64,000 nt of DNA from Ampelomyces quisqualis (taxonomy: Eukaryota; Ascomycota; Dothideomycetes; Pleosporales; Phaeosphaeriaceae): positions 1,428,501-1,492,500 of the forward strand of contig JAGTXZ010000002.1 in assembly GCA_018398575.1 (NCBI GenBank), written 5' to 3'. Shown one piece after another: positions 56,340-64,000 of this stretch. A program made the translations under genes and the position numbers. Each line of letters begins with the position of its first letter. The stretch's first letter is position 1. The notes below the pieces were generated by a model. It did no database searches, was not told where the DNA came from, and worked only from the letters and a program-made list of their open reading frames with translations.

Positions 56340-58271
56340 ATGAGAGGCGAGGTCAGTCCGAATCCCGATTCAATATCTTGCAATCCTCGATATTGACTGG
56401 ACATTTTACTTCCCCCCTTTGCTTGAACCGCGGATAGGACAACACCAGAGCTTTTTGCACGCTGCATGACCAATGTTTACATGGAACAACAATTTCTTCA
56501 GATGCTGACAATCAGTTGAACAGATTGCGCATATCTGCATAGGACAAGCGCTAGTAGTCCCACCAATTCACTGTGAAACATACTGACCAGTAGCAGCGGT
56601 GTCCAGCTCGGCAACAGCGCCTGGGAGCTGTACGTCTCCGAACCCACACGCATACGACGAACACGCATTGACACGAATTGTCCAGGTACCTGCTCGAGCA
56701 CGGCCTACTGGCTGACGGTCGTCCCAATCCCGACGCGACAGACCTCTCTGAGGGCGGATCTTTTGAGACCTTCTTTACGGAGACTGGCGGCGGCAAATAC
56801 GTTCCCCGTTCCATCTTCGTCGATTTGGACCCTTCCGTATGTGGAACACCTCAGCATAAGTGGTACCTCAATGCTGACGGAGACAGCCCATTGATGAGAT
56901 CCGAACCGGTGCCTACCGCCAGCTGTTCCACCCCGAGCTGTTGATCAGCGGCAAGGAAGATGCTGCCAACAACTGTGCGTTGCCGAGAGCTATGGAGGCA
57001 GTTACAGTTGCTAACATGACCAGATGCTCGTGGCCACTACACTATTGGCAAGGAGATGGTCGACAGCGTCATTGATCGCATTCGTCGCGTTGCTGGTAGG
57101 AAACAGGCGCACAACACGTAAAGTCTGGAACTGACTGGGGAACAGACAACTGCTCGTCTCTCCAGGGCTTCCTGATCTTCCACTCTTTTGGAGGTGGTAC
57201 AGGATCTGGCTTCGGTGCTCTTCTCCTTGAGCGTCTCTCGACCGACTACGGCAAGAAGTGCAAGCTCGAGTTCGCCGTGTATCCCGCTCCTCGCGTCTCC
57301 ACCTCCGTCGTCGAGCCCTATAACGCTGTTCTCTCGACCCACAGCACGATCGAGAACTCCGATTGCACCTTCCTCGTCGACAATGAGGCTGTCTACGACA
57401 TCTGCCGTCGCAACTTGGACATCCCTCGCCCCAACTACGAGCACCTCAATCGCCTGATTGCTCAGGTTGTCAGCTCCATCACCTCCAGCTTGCGCTTTGA
57501 CGGAGCTCTCAACGTCGATCTGAACGAGTTCCAGACCAACCTGGTGCCATACCCACGTATCCACTACCCATTGATCAGCTACGCACCCGTCATATCTGCC
57601 AAGAAGAGCTCTCACGAGAGCTTCAAGGTTACCGACCTTACTTTCCAGTGTAAGCCTTCCTCTCAATCATATGCGACTGATTGCGCAGCTGATTGTATAT
57701 AGGCTTCGAGCCCAACAACCAGATGGTCGTCTGCGACCCGCGCAACGGAAAGTACATGGCTGTCGCCCTCCTCTACCGCGGTGATATTGTTCCCCGCGAC
57801 TGCAGTGCTGCTGCCGGTGCTCTCAAGGCCAAGTCCTCCTTCAACTTGGTCGAGTGGTGCCCGACTGGTTTCAAGCTCGGCATCAACTACACCAAGTGCG
57901 TTCCCCAACTCTACCACGCGCAAGCTGTATATTAATATACCTTAGGCCCATCAGCGTTCCCGGTAGCGATCTTGCCTCCGTCGACCGAAGTGTTGCCATG
58001 CTTAGCAACACCACTGCCATCGCCGAGGCATGGTCGCGTCTTGACCACAAATTCGACCTCATGTACTCGAAGCGCGCTTTCGTGCATTGGTACGTGGGCG
58101 AGGGTATGGAGGAAGGAGAGTTCTCAGAAGCCCGCGAGGATCTTGCAGCACTGGAGAATGACTACTCCGTGAGTTGTGTCCTTTCTTGTGCCAAACATTA
58201 GCTAACAATGTGTTTAGGAGGTCGCTGCCGACAGCCTCGGCGACGAGGAGGGTGTTGAGGCCGAGTACTAA
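56340..58271 (+). CDS. tubA: Alpha-tubulin
   Basis: Ten exons: 56340-56351, 56524-56549, 56597-56629, 56686-56836, 56887-56974, 57024-57095, 57146-57649, 57703-57895, 57946-58168 and 58218-58271. All junctions keep frame and give 451 residues, the normal length. It forms the alpha/beta heterodimer of microtubules and binds non-exchangeable GTP. Recognisable blocks include MRGE at the start, GQAGVQLGNSAWELY, ETGGGKYVPRSIFVDLDP, the GTP-binding FHSFGGGTGSGFG, RLIAQVVSSITSSLRFDG and the acidic end GDEEGVEAEY with the C-terminal tyrosine. The second intron starts with GC, not GT (see findings). Intron 1 is 172 nt; the others are about 47-56 nt. High intron density near the 5' end is typical of fungal tubulin genes. 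Confidence 0.96.
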
Positions 58272-59188
58272 CAAGTAAGTTTACAAGCAATCAGTATGGC
58301 GAGTAGTTGTAGTTATTGAATCTAGTGTTCTGCACTTCCTTTCATAATGATGTTCATCTCCGAGTGTGTATTCATGTCACCTATGGCGAATTCGTGTCTT
58401 GATGTGCACCTTCCTCAGTGACTGTGTCAACAAATGCTCACCTTTTCTCCGACTGCTCTCCTCACCTGCACCTCCCCTCTATCGCGCGTCCTCGTCAGAA
58501 CCATAGATTCGCTTTTCCTGTTCTTCGCTGTGCTCACCTTTCGCTCAATGATCGGGGACCCGCAGACGCCTTACTTTCCGATGAAGGCGTTGAGGAAGGC
58601 GAGGACTGAGCGTTATGCCTCTCCTTGCCGAGCGAATTTGGACGACTCGTGCTCAATGCTCAAAATACAATACGGCAGCGAAAACCCTGGGGTAGTGTAG
58701 CAATATAATCGCAATGAAGCACGTGTAGCAGTGAGGGGGATGCGCAATGTGTAGCTGCAATTTTGAGGATGCCGTGACCTATTCGGACATTGTGCGTATG
58801 CGTTATAGCCCCAGAGAGAGGAAGAACTCATGTTGACTTGTTTCTCAACGCTACGCTGGGACAGAATTGTTGGCATGCGGCTCAACTGTTCCTGGAGTCC
58901 CTGGACATGCCTATCCCAGAAGGATCTCTGTACAACAAGCTGAGATGTAGGGTTCTGTTTGGTCACTGATCTCATCTCATCTCAGATTAGCCTAGGGGAG
59001 TCGCAATCACGTGGCAAAATGTAGGCGGCGGGTCAATTGACCATGATCTCAGCACGAACTGGTACCGAGAGCATGTCATGCTATGCCTGAAGGAGGAAGG
59101 CGTGACGCCGTGACCGAGCTCGAGCATACCATAGCTCCGCCCTATTCCCGCGACTGCTCGAAAACGTCCGAACCTCGACCTCACCAAC
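58272..59188. other. Intergenic region
   Basis: A 917-nt spacer between alpha-tubulin and the questin-oxidase-like gene. A splice-donor-like GTAAGT just after the tubulin stop could mark a 3' UTR intron. No other gene seen. Confidence 0.35.
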
Positions 59189-60662
59189 ATGTTCACCCTA
59201 CCAAAGATATCTGTCCCGTCGTTTTTGCGTGTCGGAGGTGGCAGTTACCCAAAGGTAGAATTACCATCAGTAGAGATCCACGACATCGAAACAGCAGCAG
59301 AGAAGCGACCGCGAACCTTGAAGCATCTACTCAAAGCCAACCATGCAAATTATTCCATCATCTACCATGACCTACGCTATCATAACCATACACCGCACGT
59401 ATGCTGCTCCAATGCTCTGTTGCCTGTAGCTGGCTAAGCTTGGGTTGTAGATCCTGGGGTCTGCTTACATACTTGGAGGAACCGCAGAGCACCTGAACGA
59501 GATATACGAGAAGGCAGCCGACGAACTCGAACCGTGGAAAGACTCGCCTGGGGAGGTATCCAAGGACGATTGGAGAGACTTCTTGGGCAAGAGAGAGTAA
59601 AGAAGTCGAAGCACACGTGTGACGTTTGCTGATGCGTCTTAGGTACCAGCGGGCTTTCATCGACTTCTTCGAGGATCAGCTCGTGTCAAATCGATACGAC
59701 TTACAGGAGCTATTGGATGAATATCTCCTCGGGGGTAAAGAGCCATTGATCAACGGGCTAGTGTCAGGGCGTGAGTATGGGTGCGGAGTTGATGTTGTGT
59801 TGCTAATGCTTTAGTAGTCGCCCATCCTTTGATTCACCTCGGCTACGCATACGAACTCGACTCCAAGACGGTTGCGATCGAAGCGCTTGCCCTCGGCGCC
59901 TGCTTCTACAGCCCACTCCACAAGTACATTGACGATCCGAAGTACTCGACGCCGAGTGTTCATCGCGGCGGTCAAGGGAACAAGACGACGCTCCTCGACC
60001 TTCTTAGCAAGGTTCGACAAGACAAGCGCTTTGATGGGCTGTACGAGCATGGCAGCGGTGATATCAACAAAGTACTCGAGGAGCGTGAGGAAGCTTTCTT
60101 GGAATATTGGAACAGCTGGGAAGTTTCCAACCCTACAGAGCAATTTCAGGAGGCACAAGCAGTCGCAGCAGCGATGTTGATGGAGACTCCCCAGCCTGGC
60201 AGGGGGGAGTTTGACTTCTTCTTCGTGCATGTGCTCACCTCGAGCCATGCGATACGAATACTAGTGCCGTTGGTCCCAGCCAAGTTTCACGTAAATCTGC
60301 TGAGGCAGTGGTGGCTGTTCGCCCTGGCGGTCTACATTGCCCAGACAAGACCCGAGATCAAACACGACAGCATCGACGATTACAATGTCCAGGGGCAGAA
60401 CTGGAAGCATGTGGTGCACAGCGCGCTAGAAGGGCCGCATGCGAAGGATGCACATTATGTCAAAAGTATAGCTTCTCTGTCTTGACGATGAACTTGCACC
60501 AGCTGACAAGTTCCAGGCCTTCGGTCTTTGCAGGTGTGCGCTGAAACTTGGGGCGACGAAAACAAGTACTTTGTGAAAGCCGCGATCAAGTTTGCAGACG
60601 AGTTTGGTGGATGGGGTGGACTTGGCGCGGCAGAGGATGCGGGATACCCAATGAAGCAATAG
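59189..60662 (+). CDS. Questin oxidase-like protein (DUF4243)
   Basis: Five exons: 59189-59398, 59451-59596, 59643-59770, 59815-60465 and 60517-60662, with introns of 44-52 nt; all junctions keep frame and give 426 residues. The family includes cofactor-poor Baeyer-Villiger-like oxidases that open anthraquinone rings (questin to desmethylsulochrin) and AflY-type proteins of polyketide pathways. Family blocks seen are LKHLLKANHANYSIIYHD, HILGSAYILGG, AHPLIHLGYAYELDS and FDFFFVHVLTSSHAIRILVP, plus QWWLFALAVYIAQ and CAETWGDENKYFVKAAIKFADEFGGW. No polyketide synthase or other secondary-metabolite enzyme is adjacent, so its substrate is unknown. It may act in general metabolism or serve a cluster elsewhere. 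Confidence 0.88.
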
Positions 60663-61570
60663 CTGTTGGCAGGTGGCCCGAGACAGCAGTAGACAATCGG
60701 CCGACGCCATGAGAAGACGATTATTGCCGTACCCTGGGTTTTATCAGCATGACGCTCGTATGACGTATGGGCGATGGATGGCATTATCGTGTGGGTACAT
60801 GGGGAACTAAGCTGGCTGAATGCCATTCGCCGAATGCCATGTGAGGGCCTCCTGGAACGTGTCTATCACGCCGAAACAGAGTTAGGTGAACCACGCTTCT
60901 TTAGTCAAGACGGAATCGGCACCTGACGGGCCGCTGTCCTTGCGACTTGGCGGCAATGGTGAGTCGTGAAATGGGGATACAGACAGATTACTGATGAAGC
61001 TGCATGTCAGCCAGGCCGGTTGAGATTGAAGCGTCTGTTTCTCAGCCGAGCCTGGGGAAAGCTTTTAGCTGCTAAGATTGCTTCGCTGCTTACCTAGGCG
61101 CTGTCGAGACGGGCAAAACTAGTACCTAACAGAGCATGCAGTGCCATACTCTCTGCCGCGAAGCACCTCTTGCATTCCTCACGCCTTCGCCAAACTGACG
61201 TCGAGGAGACAATACGTTGGCTAGAGCTGATTAAGCAGGCATTCCGGTCCTTGAGCAACCCGAATCCGGGTGCAGGTGGACAAGCTTTGGAGTCGGGTGA
61301 GCTAGAGAGACGACGTTTTCGGCCCCGTCACGTCACCGTGCAGGACACAGCTGCTAGAGCCGCGTCTTCCGGACTGAACCCTACGTCGTTGCGCATTTTC
61401 CTGGCTCAACAACCAGGAAAGCAGGACGGGTCTTTGTTGCACACGACACAGACAAGCCCTATCCCTAGACGCTGCCAGCCCTCCGCGTCCGCTTGCCCCG
61501 CTCCGCCGCTCTGCGCTTGGTAGTCTAACCAGCACACTTGGGCACAGCTTTGCGCACTACCGACGCAAAC
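60663..61570. promoter_or_regulatory. Upstream region of ErdS-type gene
   Basis: A 908-nt spacer between plus-strand genes, which should contain the promoter and leader of the synthetase-fusion gene. No gene supported. Confidence 0.35.
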
Positions 61571-64000
61571 ATGTCTCTCAAAAAGGCCCTCAGCAAGCTC
61601 AAGACAGGCGGCAAGCGCAGCAACCCGGCCTCTGACGACGACGTCAGCAGCAAAGTTTCGCCGACAGGCGATGCCGCCGCTTCCAACGGCATCTCCGTCC
61701 GCACCCAGTCTCCGAATGCCACCCCGCGCTCTTCTGGCATCTTCAGCCATAGACCTAGCGGCGACTACAAGCGCAGCGATGTTGCTTCTCCCACAGAGAG
61801 CAGGAGCAACATAGATCAGGGCCCACGCCATTCTCTGACGGGCCTGCTCAACCGCCGCACTGACAGCCCCAGCCGCTCTGGCACCAACTCCTCGAGCCAC
61901 CACCACCGCTCCGGCTCGCTATCTACCCACAGCCCCATCCGCGCTGTCAAGGAGAAGCTACACATTGGCACCGACAACTCTTCTAGCGACGACGACCGCC
62001 CACTTAACCGTGATGGCGAGCCCATGTCCAAGAACCAGCTGCGCAAAGCTGAGCGGCAGGCGCAGCAGGAAGAGCGCTTCAGGCTGAACGTCGAGAAGGA
62101 GAAGCTGCTCGAGCGCAGGCGAAAGGAAATGGAGCAGCAGGCCGAGGCCGAGCTGACACCCGAGCAAAAGGCCAAGTACGGCACCATCCACCCCAATGGC
62201 TATGCTGGCGAATGGAAGCATGAGCCGCGCATGAAGATTCAGGACTTTTCGGCCAAGGACGTTGGCAAAGAGGTCGTCTTCCGCGCCCGCATCCACCACC
62301 TCCGCAAGATGAGCTCCAAGTTCGTCTTCTTCATGTTCCGCCAGCAGCTCGCCACAATCCAGGGTGTTTTGATGGAGCACGCGGACATGTCCAAGTACAT
62401 GCTGTACTGGGCTGAGCACCTCGACGCGGAAACCATAGTCCTCGTCAGGGGTATCCTCCAGGAGCCCAAGGCTAAGCAGGGAGAGGTTCTCGGAGCGACA
62501 ATCCACCATGTCGAGGTCTCGGTCCACGCAATGCACGTCGAAGCTGCAGTGACCGAGAATCTTCCTTTTAACGTCAACGAGGCCGAAGTCTCGCAGGCCG
62601 ATGTGGACGCAGAGCTTGCAAAGCAAGACCACAAGGATGGACACAATCGCGTCAGAATCTCAGATCGAACCCGCCTCACGAACCGTGTCATCGACCTGCG
62701 AACGACCGCATCTCAAGGCATCTTCCGCATTCAGTCTGGCATTTGCAGCCTGTTCCGCTCTCAATTGGACTCGGAAGGCTTCATTGAGATTCACACCCCA
62801 AAGCTACAGGGTGGTGCCACTGAGTCTGGCGCCAGTGTGTTCAAGATCGACTATTTTGGTCGCGGCGCTTTCCTTGCGCAGAGTCCCCAATTGGCCAAGC
62901 AAATGGCCATTTCTGCAGATTTTGGAAAAGTCTACGAGATTGGCGCGGTTTTTCGTGCTGAGAACAGTAACACGTATCGTCACTTGACCGAATACACAGG
63001 TCTTGATCTCGAAATGCAAATCGACGAGCACTACCATGAAGTCCTCCGCGTCCTCGACCGAACATTCAAGGCTATCTTCAAGGGTGTCTACGAGCGCTAC
63101 CGACCTGAGATCGAGATCATCAAGAAACACTTTCCTCACGAGGACCTTGTCTGGCTGGACGAGACACCTATCCTGCCTTTTGCGGATGCTGTCAGGATGT
63201 TGAACGAGTCTGGCTGGAGAGACGACAACGGCAACGAGCTCGACGTGAACGAGGACTTGGGCACCCGGGACGAGGTACAACTCGGTCGCGTTATCAAGCA
63301 AAGGCTTGGAACAGACTACTACATCCTTGACAAGTTCCCCGTTAGCGCTCGACCCTTCTACGCCATGCCCGACCCGAACAATCCGGAAGTCACAAACTCC
63401 TTTGATATCTTCTGTCGTGGCCAGGAGATTCTCAGTGGTGGCCAACGTATACACGATGCTGAGATGCTGCTTGAGAAGATGCACAAGCTCAAGGTCGATC
63501 CTCAGTCGATGGAAGACTACATTCAAGGCTTCCAGTGGGGTGCTCCGCCTCATGGTGGAGGTGGTATCGGTCTCGAGCGTATTCTCATGCTCATGATGAG
63601 CCTCGGAAACATTCGGCACGCCTCCATGTTTCCCCGCGACCCCAAGAGTCTACCGGCGAAGGCTGTCATCAAACAGCTACGTCACCCTGAGGCGAGCACC
63701 ATGCACCCTCCATGGGAAGGTCAAGATCGTGTCACGGCGAAGATTGATCTGCAGCCTATCGAGAAGCTCATCGCCAACTACGGTGATGCTACAAACACTT
63801 CGTGGCTGGAGCCGCGTACAGAAATCTGGCGTGATGAGCAGACTGGTGGCGCTGTCGGTTTCGTGCCACAAGATGGGTTCGCCATCACCGTTGGTGACCC
63901 ACTCTGCCACCAGTCCCAATACTTGAAGATCATGACCGCGTACCTCAAGTACATCAAGAAGGAGCGCAACTTGAAGCCTCTGTGGCTTCTGGTAGGTGCT
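61571..64000 (+). CDS. erdS: Ergosteryl-3beta-O-L-aspartate synthase (AspRS-DUF2156 fusion), 3' end beyond window
   Basis: One open frame with 810 codons inside the window and no stop. Residues 1-200 are a disordered, basic/Ser-rich extension with a charged helix. Next comes an anticodon-binding OB fold (KEVVFRARIHHLRKMSSKFVFFMFRQQ), then the class II aspartyl-tRNA synthetase core: motif 2 FRAENSNTYRH (461-471) and motif 3 GGGGIGLERI (662-671). A plain cytosolic AspRS ends soon after FPRDPKSL. Here the frame continues into WLEPRTEIWRDEQTGGAVGFVP (from 745) and ITVGDPL, which resemble the DUF2156/aminoacyl-transferase fold of bacterial MprF. That fusion defines ErdS, which charges tRNA-Asp and transfers Asp to the 3beta-hydroxyl of ergosterol. 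The start at 61571 is the first ATG. An ordinary AspRS gene is expected elsewhere in the genome. Confidence 0.88.
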   Translation, partial: MSLKKALSKLKTGGKRSNPASDDDVSSKVSPTGDAAASNGISVRTQSPNATPRSSGIFSHRPSGDYKRSDVASPTESRSNIDQGPRHSLTGLLNRRTDSPSRSGTNSSSHHHRSGSLSTHSPIRAVKEKLHIGTDNSSSDDDRPLNRDGEPMSKNQLRKAERQAQQEERFRLNVEKEKLLERRRKEMEQQAEAELTPEQKAKYGTIHPNGYAGEWKHEPRMKIQDFSAKDVGKEVVFRARIHHLRKMSSKFVFFMFRQQLATIQGVLMEHADMSKYMLYWAEHLDAETIVLVRGILQEPKAKQGEVLGATIHHVEVSVHAMHVEAAVTENLPFNVNEAEVSQADVDAELAKQDHKDGHNRVRISDRTRLTNRVIDLRTTASQGIFRIQSGICSLFRSQLDSEGFIEIHTPKLQGGATESGASVFKIDYFGRGAFLAQSPQLAKQMAISADFGKVYEIGAVFRAENSNTYRHLTEYTGLDLEMQIDEHYHEVLRVLDRTFKAIFKGVYERYRPEIEIIKKHFPHEDLVWLDETPILPFADAVRMLNESGWRDDNGNELDVNEDLGTRDEVQLGRVIKQRLGTDYYILDKFPVSARPFYAMPDPNNPEVTNSFDIFCRGQEILSGGQRIHDAEMLLEKMHKLKVDPQSMEDYIQGFQWGAPPHGGGGIGLERILMLMMSLGNIRHASMFPRDPKSLPAKAVIKQLRHPEASTMHPPWEGQDRVTAKIDLQPIEKLIANYGDATNTSWLEPRTEIWRDEQTGGAVGFVPQDGFAITVGDPLCHQSQYLKIMTAYLKYIKKERNLKPLWLLVGA

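Noticed and set aside
58434..58700. Small hydrophobic open frame after alpha-tubulin
   Set aside because: No conserved motif or splice support; likely 3' UTR or spacer.
61170..61523. 117-codon open frame upstream of the ErdS-type gene
   Set aside because: No domain and atypical composition; more likely promoter or leader sequence.

Overview
The window looks like a chromosome segment of a filamentous ascomycete (Pezizomycotina), most likely a dothideomycete such as Pleosporales. I infer this from dense protein-coding genes on both strands, introns mostly 44-75 nt with GT...AG ends and CTAAC/CTGAC-type branch sites, spliced genes for typical filamentous-fungal families (kinesin-3 with FHA and PH domains, MscS channel with an EF hand, CGR1, GPI wall protein, questin-oxidase-like enzyme, ergosterol aspartylation synthase) and a tandem pair of 'SPLLRLPAE-R' proteins of a kind common in that class. 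Placement below subphylum is inference. I place 23 protein genes, find no RNA genes and no transposable element, and see no CRISPR or other prokaryotic features.

Left part (1-24 kb): a long coiled-coil protein (-), the DNA-damage clamp loader RAD17 (+), a C-terminally membrane-anchored protein (-), a GT34 mannosyltransferase of MNN10/MNN11 type (-), a 1034-residue single-pass membrane protein (+), an MFS transporter of the phosphate-symporter type (+) and a small GPI-anchored wall protein (+).

Middle (24-43 kb): TRM5 (-) and a kinesin-3 motor (+) diverge from a 283-nt spacer. Then come an unrecognised coiled-coil/TM protein (-), the ribosome-biogenesis factor CGR1 (-), the mitochondrial ornithine carrier (+), peroxisomal membrane protein 4 (+), a tandem pair of small paralogous proteins (-,-), a second GT34 glycosyltransferase (-) and a GRF zinc-finger protein (+). 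The second GT34 gene ends in an 18-bp minisatellite built from its own last codons.

Right part (44-64 kb), all on +: an SNF-type (SLC6-like) transporter with one splice junction that does not keep frame, a copper-type P1B ATPase, an MscS/EF-hand channel, alpha-tubulin (10 exons, one apparent GC-AG intron), a questin-oxidase-like enzyme, and the 5' 2.4 kb of a class II aspartyl-tRNA synthetase that runs into a DUF2156-like acyltransferase domain. The last has the architecture of ErdS, which uses Asp-tRNA to aspartylate ergosterol. It is the most notable gene here and is cut by the window end.

The genes do not form a pathway cluster; most are housekeeping or conserved accessory genes. Exon borders were set by hand from splice signals and by requiring an unbroken frame. 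Only the SNF gene failed that test.
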